Of a DNA stretch of 64,000 nucleotides, positions 1-8,708 are shown in pieces. Below the pieces are notes generated by a model. The model was not told where the DNA came from. It worked only from the letters and a program-made list of their open reading frames with translations, and searched no databases. This DNA comes from Mumia flava (GTDB taxonomy: Bacteria; Actinomycetota; Actinomycetes; Propionibacteriales; Nocardioidaceae). The position numbers and the translations under genes are program-made. Within the stretch, counting starts at the first letter, position 1, and every line of letters starts with the position of its first letter. The stretch is from positions 1,550,001 to 1,614,000 of the forward strand of contig NZ_PGEZ01000001.1 in NCBI RefSeq assembly GCF_002797495.1, written 5' to 3'.

Positions 1-43
1 TGCGGCGTGCCCCTGGAGGCACCGTACGGCGCGGGCCGCCGCA

Positions 44-889
44 TCAGGCCTGCTGTTGCGCCTTCCAGGCGCGGAAGCCCTCCTCGGACTCGCCGCGACG
101 CCAGTAGCCGGACAGCGAGAGCTGCTCACGCGGGACGCCGCGATCGTGCAGGAGGTACGAACGCAGCTGCTTGAGCAGCGACGACTCCCCGTGCACGAAC
201 ACCTGCGGCGCACCCGCCGGCCACGCGTCCGTCCTGACCGCGTCGGCGATCAGCGTCGTCGTCCCGGCGGGCGCGTCACCGCGGTGCAGCCAGGTCAGGG
301 TCACGTCGGCCTCGGAGGTGAACGGCTGCTCGTCCTCGGGACCGCCCACCTCGACGAACGCGTGCACCCGCGCGCCCGCCGGCATCGCCTCCAGGGCCGC
401 CTGGATCGCCGGCAGCGCGGCCTCGTCACCGGCGAGCAGGTGCCACGGAGCGACCGGGTCCGGGACGTACGCGCCGCCGGGCCCGAGCAGGTGGATCACG
501 TCGCCCGGGGTGGCCGAGGCCGCCCACGGGCCGGCCACACCTGTGTCGCCGTGGACCACGAAGTCGATCGTGATCCGGGCGTGCTCGAGATCGATCGTGC
601 GCAGCGTGTAGGTCCGCACGACCGGCAGGTCGTCGGCCGGGAACGTCGCCCGGACGAACTGCATGTCGAGCGGATCGGGGTAGTCGACGCCGTCGCGCAG
701 GAACACGAGCTTCACGTAGGAGTCGGAGTAGCCGCCGAACCGGCGGGCGAACTCGTCGAACTGGACGCTCCCGAGCACCACGCGCTGCATGTGCGGGGTG
801 ATCGGCTCGCTGGAGACCACCTCGAACCGCAACGGATAGCGCTTGCGGTCGGCAGCGGAGCCCGGGGGGTCGATCGCAGTCACGCTCAT
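44..889 (-). CDS. siderophore-interacting protein (FAD-binding ferric-siderophore reductase family)
   Basis: Predicted cytoplasmic flavoprotein that releases iron from imported ferric siderophores by NAD(P)H- or ferredoxin-driven reduction. The 281-residue product has the family layout: an N-terminal FAD-binding barrel with an RTYTLR flavin-binding motif near residue 95 and a C-terminal SIP nucleotide-binding domain ending in a Gly-Tyr-Trp-Arg-Arg-Gly-Glu segment typical of the family. The ATG at 889 follows the GNAT stop by only 4 bases, so it is the last gene of a VOC-GNAT-SIP operon. The next downstream bases are outside the window. Confidence 0.9.
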   Translation of the reverse strand: MSVTAIDPPGSAADRKRYPLRFEVVSSEPITPHMQRVVLGSVQFDEFARRFGGYSDSYVKLVFLRDGVDYPDPLDMQFVRATFPADDLPVVRTYTLRTIDLEHARITIDFVVHGDTGVAGPWAASATPGDVIHLLGPGGAYVPDPVAPWHLLAGDEAALPAIQAALEAMPAGARVHAFVEVGGPEDEQPFTSEADVTLTWLHRGDAPAGTTTLIADAVRTDAWPAGAPQVFVHGESSLLKQLRSYLLHDRGVPREQLSLSGYWRRGESEEGFRAWKAQQQA

Positions 890-893
890 AAGG

Positions 894-1523
894 TCACCCT
901 AACGAACCGGTGGTCGAGGTCGAGGCGTCCCGGGGCCCGTCGACGGCGTCGAGGCGGTAGAGCACGTGTCGGACCAGCCGCGACCCGGCGGGCACCCTCG
1001 GGTTGTCGAACTCGCCCGCGAGCACCATCCCGATCCGCCGCATCACGGCGACCGAGCGGTCGTTGGTCACCGAGGTGAACGACCACACCGTCGAGAGACC
1101 GGCGCGGTCGAAGGCGTACCGCGCCGCCGCACGCGCAGCCTCCGACGCCAGCCCTCGGCCCCAGGCGTGGCGCGCCAGCCGCCACCCGATCTCGGTCGGC
1201 GTCGGATCGTCCTCGCCGCCGACCCCGGCGCCCGTGTCGCGGACGGCTGCCGCGGCGACCGCCTCGGGCACCGGGTTCAGGCCGGTGAAGCCGAGGAAGG
1301 TCCCCGTCGCGGACTCCTCCACCGCCCACAGACCGAAGCCCTGCGCCGCGAACCGCTGCACGATCCGGTCGACGAGCGCGTCCGACTCCGCCCGGGTCAG
1401 GGGCGCGGGGAAGTGCTCCATCACCTGCCCGTCGGCGTTCAGAGCGGCGAACGGCGCGCGGTCGGTCTCCTGCCACGGACGCAGGACGAGCCGGTCCGTC
1501 GTCAGGCTCACCGGCCGGGTCAC
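894..1523 (-). CDS. GNAT family N-acetyltransferase (RimJ/RimL type)
   Basis: Acetyl-CoA-dependent acyltransferase of the RimJ/RimL branch; substrate not predictable. The product starts VTRPVSLTTDRLVLRPW, the usual N-terminal strand of this branch (TDRLVLRPW), and carries an acetyl-CoA-binding region with R-H-A-W-G-R-G-L-A-S-E-A around residues 120-131. The GTG at 1523 is chosen because its bases overlap the stop of the upstream VOC gene (GTGA), implying translational coupling; a longer in-frame extension to 1571 would lie inside the VOC gene. The last residues (DASTSTTGSLG) are encoded by DNA resembling the GGTGGTCGAGG dispersed repeat, so the C-terminus may have been extended by a repeat remnant. 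Confidence 0.85.
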   Translation of the reverse strand: MTRPVSLTTDRLVLRPWQETDRAPFAALNADGQVMEHFPAPLTRAESDALVDRIVQRFAAQGFGLWAVEESATGTFLGFTGLNPVPEAVAAAAVRDTGAGVGGEDDPTPTEIGWRLARHAWGRGLASEAARAAARYAFDRAGLSTVWSFTSVTNDRSVAVMRRIGMVLAGEFDNPRVPAGSRLVRHVLYRLDAVDGPRDASTSTTGSLG

Positions 1524-1933
1524 GGGAGGACGGTCTCGCCGATCGGCCCCGGGTTGTACGCGATCTCCCACCGGTATCCGTCCGGGTCGGCCACGTATCC
1601 CGTGTATCCCCCCCAGTCACGGGCCTGGGGCTCGGCCACCGCCGTCCCACCGGCCGCGACCATCTGCGCGAAGACGGAATCGACGTCGTCGGTCGTCGGC
1701 ACGTTGTGCGCGAGGGTGATCGGCGGGATGCCGCCGGTCGACGGCTCGCCCACCTCGGAACGGAATCCGTCGACGTCCCACAGCGAGAGGACGACCTTGT
1801 CGGCGACACCGATCATCAGCACCTCACCGGGCACGTACATGCTCTCGGCCCACCCGAGGCCGTCGACGTAGAACGCGCGGCTGCGGGCCACGTCGGTGAC
1901 GGCGACGGAGATGAAGCTCAGACGTTGATCCAT
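1520..1933 (-). CDS. VOC superfamily (glyoxalase/bleomycin-resistance fold) protein
   Basis: A 137-residue single-module VOC protein. The pattern FISVAVTDVARSRAFYVDGLG at the N-terminus and the WGGYTGYVADPDGYRWEIAYNP segment near the C-terminus are the paired beta-alpha-beta-beta-beta hallmarks of metal-binding glyoxalase-like proteins. The reaction is unknown; members include dioxygenases, lyases and antibiotic-binding proteins. It is the first gene of a coupled trio with GNAT and SIP genes and is separated from mntH by a strong hairpin. Confidence 0.85.
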   Translation of the reverse strand: MDQRLSFISVAVTDVARSRAFYVDGLGWAESMYVPGEVLMIGVADKVVLSLWDVDGFRSEVGEPSTGGIPPITLAHNVPTTDDVDSVFAQMVAAGGTAVAEPQARDWGGYTGYVADPDGYRWEIAYNPGPIGETVLP

Positions 1934-1936
1934 AGT

Positions 1937-1975
1937 GCGACCCTAGGCCGTGCCACCGACACGGCCCAGGGTCGC
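1937..1975. terminator. Hairpin between mntH and the VOC operon
   Basis: Arms at 1937-1952 and 1960-1975 pair over 16 bases with one mismatch around a 7-base loop (GCGACCCT-A-GGCCGTG). It sits directly after the mntH stop and before the VOC start, so it most likely ends mntH transcription. There is no T-run, which is common for actinobacterial terminators. Confidence 0.65.
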
Positions 1976-1981
1976 GCGGGC

Positions 1982-3202
<1,221 letters not shown>

Positions 3203-3209
3203 GCACCCA

Positions 3210-3230
3210 AGGATGTCCTACCGGCATCCT
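3210..3230. promoter_or_regulatory. Inverted repeat upstream of mntH, candidate metal-regulator operator
   Basis: AGGATG-N9-CATCCT lies 8 bases upstream of the mntH GTG and overlaps a TAGGAC hexamer that could serve as a -10 element on the minus strand. Metal transporters of this family are commonly controlled by MntR/DtxR-type repressors; assignment to one of them is inference. Confidence 0.35.
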
Positions 3231-3252
3231 CAACGCCTCACCGGCGGTGATC

Positions 3253-3732
3253 TCAGACCAGGACGTACCAGCGGCCGGCGTGCACCACCAGTGTGAAGGT
3301 CTGGCCGCGGAGCGGGACCGGACGGTCCTCGATCTGGTGCGGCTCGACGGTCGCGCGCGTCCGCGCGACCGTGGCCCCCCGGACCTCGATGCGGCGGTAC
3401 GCCCGCAGCGTCGCGTCGGAGACGTCGTCGAGCCGGTCGCGCAGATCGGCCGCGCAGCCACGGAGCTGCTCGTCGTCGACGATCGGCACTCCGTCCGGGG
3501 CTGCGGAGCGGCACGCGGCCTCGACGTCGCCCTGACCCAGGGCCCGCAGCACGCTCTGCAACGTCTCCGCCGGCCCCTGCGGCAACGGCTCCGCCGCGCC
3601 CGTCGCCCGGGTCGCGCCGAGGCCGCCGACGAGGCCGACCGCCATCGCCCCGCCCGCCAGGAGGACTGCCACGAGCAGAACCAGCCGCGGGCGTGGCGCC
3701 AGTGACGCGTGACGCGGTTCCGGGGTGCTCAT
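3253..3732 (-). CDS. Membrane-anchored hypothetical protein, paralogue of the upstream lipoprotein (possible NTF2-like fold)
   Basis: 159 residues: a short charged N-terminus, a hydrophobic segment at about residues 17-39 (LVLLVAVLLAGGAMAVGLVG) and an exported domain. The pattern A-E-T-L-Q-S-V-L-R-A-L-G-Q-G-D...A-C-R and the end G-R-W-Y-V-L-V closely parallel the neighbouring gene (G-E-T-L-S-R-M-L-V-A-L...A-C-R; Q-R-W-Y-V). A terminal x-R/K-W-Y-V strand is typical of secreted NTF2-like domains, but the fold is inference. The ATG overlaps the stop of the upstream paralogue by 4 bases, so both are co-translated. Function unknown. Confidence 0.7.
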   Translation of the reverse strand: MSTPEPRHASLAPRPRLVLLVAVLLAGGAMAVGLVGGLGATRATGAAEPLPQGPAETLQSVLRALGQGDVEAACRSAAPDGVPIVDDEQLRGCAADLRDRLDDVSDATLRAYRRIEVRGATVARTRATVEPHQIEDRPVPLRGQTFTLVVHAGRWYVLV

Positions 3733-4151
3733 CGGCTGCTCACGTACCAGCGCTGATCGATCCGCACGAGCTCGAAGGTGCCCTCGCGGAATGCCGCCGA
3801 GGCCCCCGTCATCTCCGCTCCGTCGATCTCGGCACGGCGACCGTCGACGTCGGGCGGCGGGATGCCGACGTCACGCAGCGACCTCAGGGCCCGATAGCCC
3901 GACCCTTCGGCGTACACGCGCATCCGCTCGGTGCAGGCCGCCAGCCGCGTGCCGTCCTCGATCCGGCCGTCGGCGTCCGCGGTCAGCCGGCACGCGTCCT
4001 CGTACCGTCCGTCGGCGAGCGCCACGAGCATCCGGGAGAGCGTCTCGCCGGGCCGGTCGGCGGCACCCTGGCCGGAGCAGCCGATCAGTCCGAGAACCAT
4101 CGCGACCAGTGCGGCGGACGCGACGACGACGGCCTTCGTGAGCACACGCAC
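3729..4151 (-). CDS. Putative lipoprotein, first of a tandem paralogous pair
   Basis: 140 residues with a lipoprotein signal: hydrophobic stretch then L-I-G-C-S-G, placing the lipidated Cys at about residue 25. The mature domain has two Cys residues (ACR, AACTE) that match the positions of the two Cys in the downstream paralogue and could form a disulfide outside the cell. It ends with I-D-Q-R-W-Y-V, a strand seen in NTF2-like secreted domains. It overlaps the next gene by ATGA. No specific function recognised. Confidence 0.75.
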   Translation of the reverse strand: MRVLTKAVVVASAALVAMVLGLIGCSGQGAADRPGETLSRMLVALADGRYEDACRLTADADGRIEDGTRLAACTERMRVYAEGSGYRALRSLRDVGIPPPDVDGRRAEIDGAEMTGASAAFREGTFELVRIDQRWYVSSR

Positions 4152-4247
4152 CCCCTCGCCATCCGGTGGTCGGACTCGGGGGATGCTCCGATCCTCACCC
4201 GGGCGCAGGGATGCCGCCAGTCGAGGGACCGGGTCGGCGCGAGCCGG

Positions 4248-4544
4248 TCAGCGCGTGGCGACCAGGTCGGCGTACTCGGGGTGCTTCTCGACGTAGGCGC
4301 GGACCAACGGGCAGGTCGGGACGACGGTCCAGCCCTTGCTCCGGATGTCGTCCAGGGCGGTCCGGACGAGCCGGCTCGCGAGCCCTCGCCCGCTCATCCG
4401 CGGGTCCACCTCCGTGTGCAGGAGGTCGCGGACCCCGTCGCTCGGATCGCGGTAGTTGATCTTGCCGACCTGCTCACCGTCGACGGTGAGGAGGTAGCGT
4501 CGCCGGTCGGCCTGGTCGGTGATCTCGATCGCCGGGTCGGTCAT
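4248..4544 (-). CDS. Small GNAT-fold acetyltransferase (YidJ/Gcn5-related, single domain)
   Basis: 98 residues matching the short GNAT family exemplified by human GATD/NATD1 and bacterial YjdJ-like proteins: a TVDGEQVGKINYR strand pair, H-T-E-V-D-P-R-M-S-G-R-G-L-A-S-R-L-V as acetyl-CoA loop (near residues 43-60), and the conserved C-P-L-V-R-A-Y-V-E-K-H-P-E-Y ending. It starts 13 bases after the purQ stop, so it is probably co-transcribed with purS-purQ. Substrate unknown. Confidence 0.88.
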   Translation of the reverse strand: MTDPAIEITDQADRRRYLLTVDGEQVGKINYRDPSDGVRDLLHTEVDPRMSGRGLASRLVRTALDDIRSKGWTVVPTCPLVRAYVEKHPEYADLVATR

Positions 4545-4557
4545 CGCACGCTCCTGC

Positions 4558-5226
4558 TCAGGAGACCAGGCTGGTGAGGACGGACGTGAAGAACCGGAGC
4601 CCGTCGGTGCCGGGACCGCAGAGATCCTCGACGGCGTGCTCCGGGTGCGGCATCAGCCCGACCACGTTGCCGCGCTCGTTCGTGACCCCGGCGATGTCGC
4701 GCAGCGAGCCGTTCGGGTTGTCGTCGAGGTAGCGCGCGACCACCCGACCCTCGCCCTCGAGCATCTCGAGCGTGAAGTCGTCGGCGACGTAGCCGCCCTC
4801 GCCGTTCTTCAACGGGATCACGATCTCCTCACCCGAGCCGTACGCGCTGGTCCAGGCGGTGGAGGCGTTCTCAATCCGCAGCCGCTGGTCGCGGCAGACG
4901 AACGTGCGGTGGTCGTTGCGGATCAGCGCCCCCGGCAGCAGGTGCGACTCGCAGAGGATCTGGAAGCCGTTGCAGATCCCGAGCACGGGCATCCCGCGCT
5001 CCGCTGCTGCGACGACCTCGGCCATCACCGGCGCGAACCGTGCGATCGCGCCACAGCGCAGGTAGTCGCCGTAGGAGAAGCCGCCCGGCAGCACCACCGC
5101 GTCGACCCCGCGCAGGTCCGCGTCGCCGTGCCAGAGCGCGACCGGCTCGGCGCCGGCGAGGCGGACGGCGCGCTGCGCGTCGACGTCGTCGAGCGAGCCC
5201 GGGAAGGTGACGACCCCGACCTTCAC
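4558..5226 (-). CDS. purQ: Phosphoribosylformylglycinamidine synthase subunit PurQ
   Basis: Glutaminase subunit of FGAM synthase, the fourth step of de novo purine synthesis; it supplies ammonia to PurL in the PurLQS complex. The 222-residue class I amidotransferase shows [10 protein letters not shown] at the N-terminus, the oxyanion/Gly-rich [14 protein letters not shown] loop, the nucleophile in G-I-C-N-G-F-Q (Cys near residue 87) and the His-Glu of H-P-E-H-A near residue 196. Its start overlaps the purS stop by 4 bases. purL, which often follows purQ, is not the next gene; a GNAT gene is. Confidence 0.96.
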   Translation of the reverse strand: MKVGVVTFPGSLDDVDAQRAVRLAGAEPVALWHGDADLRGVDAVVLPGGFSYGDYLRCGAIARFAPVMAEVVAAAERGMPVLGICNGFQILCESHLLPGALIRNDHRTFVCRDQRLRIENASTAWTSAYGSGEEIVIPLKNGEGGYVADDFTLEMLEGEGRVVARYLDDNPNGSLRDIAGVTNERGNVVGLMPHPEHAVEDLCGPGTDGLRFFTSVLTSLVS

Positions 5227-5477
5227 GCGACCGGCTCCTCGATCCGGACCTCGAAGTCCTCGATCACCGGGTTGGACAGGAGCGTCTCCGCGATCCTGCG
5301 GACCTCCGCGAGCCGCTCCTCGGTCAGGTCGCCGTCGACGGCGAGCTCGAACCGCTTGCCCTGCCGGACGTCGGCCACCCCGCCGAACCCGAGCCGGTCC
5401 AGCGCCTGGTGGACGGCCTTGCCCTGGGGGTCGAGGATCTCCGGCTTCGGCATGACGTCGACGACGACACGGGCCAC
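5223..5477 (-). CDS. purS: Phosphoribosylformylglycinamidine synthase subunit PurS
   Basis: Small 84-residue bridging subunit that lets PurQ dock on PurL. Sequence [19 protein letters not shown], the [17 protein letters not shown] segment and the C-terminal [12 protein letters not shown] motif are standard for PurS. The GTG start at 5477 has AGGAG 7-8 bases upstream. It is the first gene of purS-purQ-GNAT, coupled to purQ through an ATGA overlap. Confidence 0.95.
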   Translation of the reverse strand: MARVVVDVMPKPEILDPQGKAVHQALDRLGFGGVADVRQGKRFELAVDGDLTEERLAEVRRIAETLLSNPVIEDFEVRIEEPVA

Positions 5478-5526
5478 GGTGCGCTCCTGGGAACGGTGGG
5501 ACGGGACGCGCCGAGTCTACCGACCA

Positions 5527-5738
5527 ACCGGTGGTCGAGGCCGAGCGGAGCGAGGATCGAGACCCGGGTGAGGGGTCTCGATCGCTCGCTTCGCTCGCGC
5601 CTCGACCAGCGGGACGGGGCGGGCTCGCGCCTCGACCAGCGGGACGCGGCGGGCTCGCGCCTCGACCAGCGGGACGCGGCGGGCTCGCGCCTCGACCAGC
5701 GGGACGGGGCGGGCTCGCGCCTCGACCAGCGGGACGGC
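5527..5738. repeat. Dispersed intergenic repeat with a 5-copy, 30-bp tandem array
   Basis: An inverted element (GGTCGAGGCCGAGCGGAGCG at about 5531-5550 against CGCTTCGCTCGCGCCTCGACC at about 5588-5608) is followed by five direct copies of a 30-base unit starting at 5593, 5623, 5653, 5683 and 5713 (core GCTCGCGCCTCGACCAGCGG). Copies differ only at one or two bases. The last copy abuts the stop codon of the acyl-CoA ligase gene. There are no unique spacers, so it is not a CRISPR array. Related sequence occurs at 10.6, 31.4 and 42.9 kb. Confidence 0.9.
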
Positions 5739-7289
5739 TCAGAGCTCGCGCTTGAGGATCTTGCCCGTGCTGGTCATCGGGAGCTCGTCACGGAACTCGA
5801 TGATGCGCGGGTACTTGTAGGCCGCCATCTGCTCCTTGGCCCACGCCACGAGCTCCTCCTCGGTGGTCTCGTCACCGGCGTTCTTGAGGACGACGGCCTT
5901 GACCTCCTCGCCGTGGCTGTCGTGCGGGACGCCGATGACCGCGACCAGCGACACCGCCGGGTGGGTCATCAGCACCTCCTCCAGCTCGCGCGGGTACACG
6001 TTGAACCCGCCGCGGATGATCATGTCCTTGGCACGGTCGACGATGTAGTAGTAGCCGTCCTCGTCCTTGCGGCCCAGGTCGCCGGTCCGGAACCACCCGT
6101 CCTGGAGCACCTCGTCGGTCGCCTCGGGACGGTTGTAGTAGCCCTTCATCACGTTCGGGCCCTTGATCGCGATCTCACCGATGTCGCCGACCTCGGTGAT
6201 CTCCTTCCAGTCCGGGTCGATCAGCTTCATCTCGACGTCGGGGATCGGCTTGCCGATCGAGCCCGGGCGCGGCTCGGCGCCGAGCGGGGCGAACGACGCG
6301 ACCGGCGAGGTCTCCGAGAGGCCGTAGCCCTCGAGGATGTCGACGTCGAACTTCGCCTTGAAGTCGCGGATGATCTCGACCGGCAGCGACGAGCCGCCGG
6401 CCGCGGCGACGCGGAGGTTCTCGGCGACCGCGCCCGCCGGGATCTCGCTGCCCTCGAGCGCGCCGAGGAGGCCCCAGTACATCGTCGGGACGCCGGCGAA
6501 GAACGTGATCTTCTCCTTGACCAGCAGACCGAGCGCCGCGTCGGCCTCGAACCGCGGCAGCATCACGACGGTGCCGCCGTAGCCGAAGGCGCCGTTCTGG
6601 ATCACGGTCTGGCCGAAGGAGTGGAACAGCGGGAGCACGCACAGGTACGTGTCGGGGTTGCTCGCGTCGGCGCCGAACAGCTTCTCGCCGGTCAGGGCGT
6701 TGCTCAGCATGTTGGAGTGTGACAGCTCCGCACCCTTCGGCTGGCCGGTGGTGCCGGAGGTGTAGAGGATGACGGCCGTGTCGGAGTCGTCGGTGGCGAC
6801 CGTGTCATGCGTCGGGGGCTGGTTGCCGACCGCGGCCGCGAAGGTCTCGGCACCCTCGATCGGCGACGGCGCCGTCGGGTCGGCGGTGATCAGGAAGAAG
6901 TGCTCGCAGCCGTCGGTGGCGTTGAAGCCCTCCCACGCGGCCTGGCCCATCGGGAGCTCGGGCGTGCCCTGGAAGGCGAAGTAGGCGCGGGCCTCGGAGT
7001 CGGCGAGGTGGTACGCGACCTCGCGGCCCTTGAGGAGCACGTTCAGGGGGACCACGGTCGCGCCGGACTTGAGGATGCCGTAGTAGACGATCGAGAAGTA
7101 CGGGAGGTTCGGGCACGAGAGGGCGACCTTGTCGCCGTGGCCGATACCGCGGGAGGCGAGCAGGTTCGCGACCTGGTTCGCGGCGGCGTTCACCTGCGGG
7201 TACGACAGCCGCGTGTCGCCGAACACGATCGCGGTGCGGTCGGGGTAGGAAGCGGTCGAGTTCTCGAGAAGGGAGGCCAGGTTGCTCAC
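5739..7289 (-). CDS. Long-chain fatty acid-CoA ligase family protein (AMP-forming)
   Basis: Activates a carboxylic acid to its acyl-CoA with ATP. The 516-residue protein has the adenylating-enzyme core motifs: [11 protein letters not shown] (P-loop) near residue 175, G-Y-G-L-S-E-T near 320, G-W-F-R-T-G-D-L-G near 398, [16 protein letters not shown] hinge near 415, and the catalytic Lys in S-T-G-K-I-L-K close to the C-terminus. The GTG at 7289 is chosen because AGGAGC lies 6 bases upstream and the N-terminus ([20 protein letters not shown]) is typical; an extension to 7334 lacks a ribosome site. A GTGAG/CTCAC inverted repeat lies upstream. Chain-length specificity cannot be read. Confidence 0.92.
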   Translation of the reverse strand: MSNLASLLENSTASYPDRTAIVFGDTRLSYPQVNAAANQVANLLASRGIGHGDKVALSCPNLPYFSIVYYGILKSGATVVPLNVLLKGREVAYHLADSEARAYFAFQGTPELPMGQAAWEGFNATDGCEHFFLITADPTAPSPIEGAETFAAAVGNQPPTHDTVATDDSDTAVILYTSGTTGQPKGAELSHSNMLSNALTGEKLFGADASNPDTYLCVLPLFHSFGQTVIQNGAFGYGGTVVMLPRFEADAALGLLVKEKITFFAGVPTMYWGLLGALEGSEIPAGAVAENLRVAAAGGSSLPVEIIRDFKAKFDVDILEGYGLSETSPVASFAPLGAEPRPGSIGKPIPDVEMKLIDPDWKEITEVGDIGEIAIKGPNVMKGYYNRPEATDEVLQDGWFRTGDLGRKDEDGYYYIVDRAKDMIIRGGFNVYPRELEEVLMTHPAVSLVAVIGVPHDSHGEEVKAVVLKNAGDETTEEELVAWAKEQMAAYKYPRIIEFRDELPMTSTGKILKREL

Positions 7290-7320
7290 GGCGTGCTCCT
7301 GATTGTCATGTCCTGTGGAA

Positions 7321-7334
7321 GTGAGGCTACTCAC
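7321..7334. promoter_or_regulatory. Inverted repeat GTGAG-GCTA-CTCAC upstream of the acyl-CoA ligase
   Basis: A perfect 5+5 palindrome with 4-base spacer, 32 bases upstream of the ligase GTG. Position suits an operator or part of a promoter, but the arms are short and chance occurrence in GC-rich DNA is possible. Confidence 0.25.
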
Positions 7335-7392
7335 AGCGGGACCTCACGCAGAACCCTACTGGCGAGTACGGAACCAGGGTGACACAGCGCAC

Positions 7393-7408
7393 GTGAGCGT
7401 TTGCTCAC
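7393..7408. terminator. Short hairpin downstream of the exported-protein gene
   Basis: GTGAGC-GTTT-GCTCAC forms a perfect 6-base stem with a tetraloop about 40 bases after the stop of the 7447-8067 gene and 100 bases before the ligase gene on the same strand. Plausible weak terminator. Confidence 0.35.
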
Positions 7409-7446
7409 CGGGGTCGGTCCGCGACGGCGGCTCCGGAAGGCCCCCG

Positions 7447-8067
7447 TCAGCAGCCGTCGCGCATCAGGCCCGGACGGCTCCCGCTCGTCACCTGGATCAG
7501 CGTGATCCGCGACGCGGCGCCGATCGCGTCAGGTCCGGCCTCGAAGCCGAAGCCCACCCAGTCGTCGCCGTCGGAGACCATGAACCCGACGTTGCCGTAG
7601 TCCAGCGTGATCGGCCCCGACAGGTCCGGGCCGTACGCATCGCGCAGGCTGCGCAGCGTGTCGCCGACGGTGATGCCGTTCGGTGTCTCGACGCGGGGGC
7701 CGAGCATCCCGACGTCGGTCACGACTCCCTGGTAGGTGTAGAGGTCGAGGTCCTCCCGGAGATCGCCCGTCCACCGGTAGTAGCGCTGACCGCAGATGCG
7801 CTCGCGCTCTCGATCGCGTTCGACGTAGCCGGTCTCGACGGCGTCGGCGACGGACATCCCGGCCCGTACGGGCCCGATCGCACCGGGGACGACGTAGCCC
7901 GGTACGGCGGTGGCCACCGTCGGGGCAGGGGCCGACGACGGGGAAGGCTCGGCCGGGCCCTGACCGGCGAGCGCGCGACCGTCGTTCACGTCGACGGCCA
8001 CGAACCCGAGCGCGCCGCCGGCGACGATGCTCAGCGACACCAGCAGGGCGGCGATGGTGCGGCGCAT
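7447..8067 (-). CDS. Exported protein of unknown function, in operon with the ECF sigma factor
   Basis: 206 residues with an N-terminal signal or anchor (MRRTIAALLVSLSIVAGGALGFV), a Pro/Ser/Ala-rich linker at about 38-55, and an extracellular domain containing two related segments: G-P-V-R-A-G-M-S-V-A-D-A near residue 65 and N-G-I-T-V-G-D-T-L-R-S-L-R-D-A-Y-G near residue 132. Two Cys (ICGQ and the terminal DGC) may pair. The ATG at 8067 is preferred because GAGGAGGA sits 6 bases upstream and the signal sequence begins there. It follows the sigma gene by 67 bases in the same direction, so it may act in or respond to that pathway. No family recognised. Confidence 0.75.
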   Translation of the reverse strand: MRRTIAALLVSLSIVAGGALGFVAVDVNDGRALAGQGPAEPSPSSAPAPTVATAVPGYVVPGAIGPVRAGMSVADAVETGYVERDRERERICGQRYYRWTGDLREDLDLYTYQGVVTDVGMLGPRVETPNGITVGDTLRSLRDAYGPDLSGPITLDYGNVGFMVSDGDDWVGFGFEAGPDAIGAASRITLIQVTSGSRPGLMRDGC

Positions 8068-8134
8068 GATTCCTCCTCGGCCGCCCCGGTGGCGACTCTC
8101 ACCTGTTCCGATGCACCGGCCACACGAAAGGTTG

Positions 8135-8683
8135 TCATCGGGTTCCGTCGGCGTCGACCAGCCTGCCACGGACGAAGCGGCGGGCGGTGTGGATCCGCGC
8201 CTTGACCGTGCCGAGCGGCGCCCCGGTCGTCACGGCGATGTCGGAGTACGCCAGGCCGGCGACGTCACGGAGCAGGAACGCCTCGACCGTCTCGGGGTGC
8301 GTGGCCTCGAGGGCGTCGATCGCGTCCATCAGATCGACCCGGCTGCCCGCGATGATGCTGACCCGGCGCGGGTCCGGAGCCTCCGGCAGCTCGGCCAGAC
8401 CGGTCTCGGCGAACCGTCGCCGCAGACTCCGATAGGTCATCCGGGCCTGGTTCGTCGCGATCGCGGAGACCCATCCCGCGAACGAACCACGTCCGGCGTA
8501 GTCTCCGATCCGCTCGGCCACGGTCAGCAGCGCCTCCTGCGCGGCCTCCTCCGCGTCCTGCCGGTACGGGAGCACGCGGGCACAGCGGCGCAGCACCATC
8601 GGCCGGATCGTACGGAGCAGGGCGTCGAGCGCCACCGGGTCCCCGGAGCGCGCCGCGGCCAGCGTCCCGTCCTCGACCTCCAC
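8135..8683 (-). CDS. RNA polymerase sigma factor, ECF (sigma-70 family)
   Basis: 182-residue group IV sigma factor. Region 2: L-L-R-T-I-R-P-M-V-L-R-R-C-A-R, then D-A-E-E-A-A-Q-E-A-L-L-T-V near residues 42-55, which retains the acidic residues of region 2.2, and G-S-F-A-G-W-V-S-A-I-A-T-N near 69-80. Region 4: F-L-L-R-D-V-A-G-L-A-Y-S-D-I-A with G-T-V-K-A-R-I-H-T-A-R-R-F-V-R recognition helix near 155-170. GTG start at 8683, 25 bases from the start of a divergent Ser/Thr kinase. No anti-sigma gene lies beside it; the kinase is the obvious candidate partner. Confidence 0.93.
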   Translation of the reverse strand: MEVEDGTLAAARSGDPVALDALLRTIRPMVLRRCARVLPYRQDAEEAAQEALLTVAERIGDYAGRGSFAGWVSAIATNQARMTYRSLRRRFAETGLAELPEAPDPRRVSIIAGSRVDLMDAIDALEATHPETVEAFLLRDVAGLAYSDIAVTTGAPLGTVKARIHTARRFVRGRLVDADGTR

Positions 8684-8708
8684 GAAGCCTCCGTCGATAC
8701 TGTCCTGC
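8684..8708. promoter_or_regulatory. 25-base divergent promoter region between ECF sigma and kinase genes
   Basis: Only 25 bases separate the two GTG start codons. GATACT at 8696-8701 lies 7 bases before the kinase GTG, the spacing of an actinobacterial -10 element for a leaderless transcript. The promoters of the two genes must overlap each other or the coding regions. Confidence 0.4.

Noticed and set aside
888-904. IdeR/DtxR iron box at the siderophore-interacting gene (TTAGGGTGACCTTA)
   Set aside because: Only one half resembles the consensus, and the bases are already used by the ribosome site and the stop of the upstream gene in the same operon.
5593-5738. CRISPR-like array of 30-base repeats
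   Set aside because: Units are contiguous with no unique spacers and no cas genes are present; same holds for 42861-43001.
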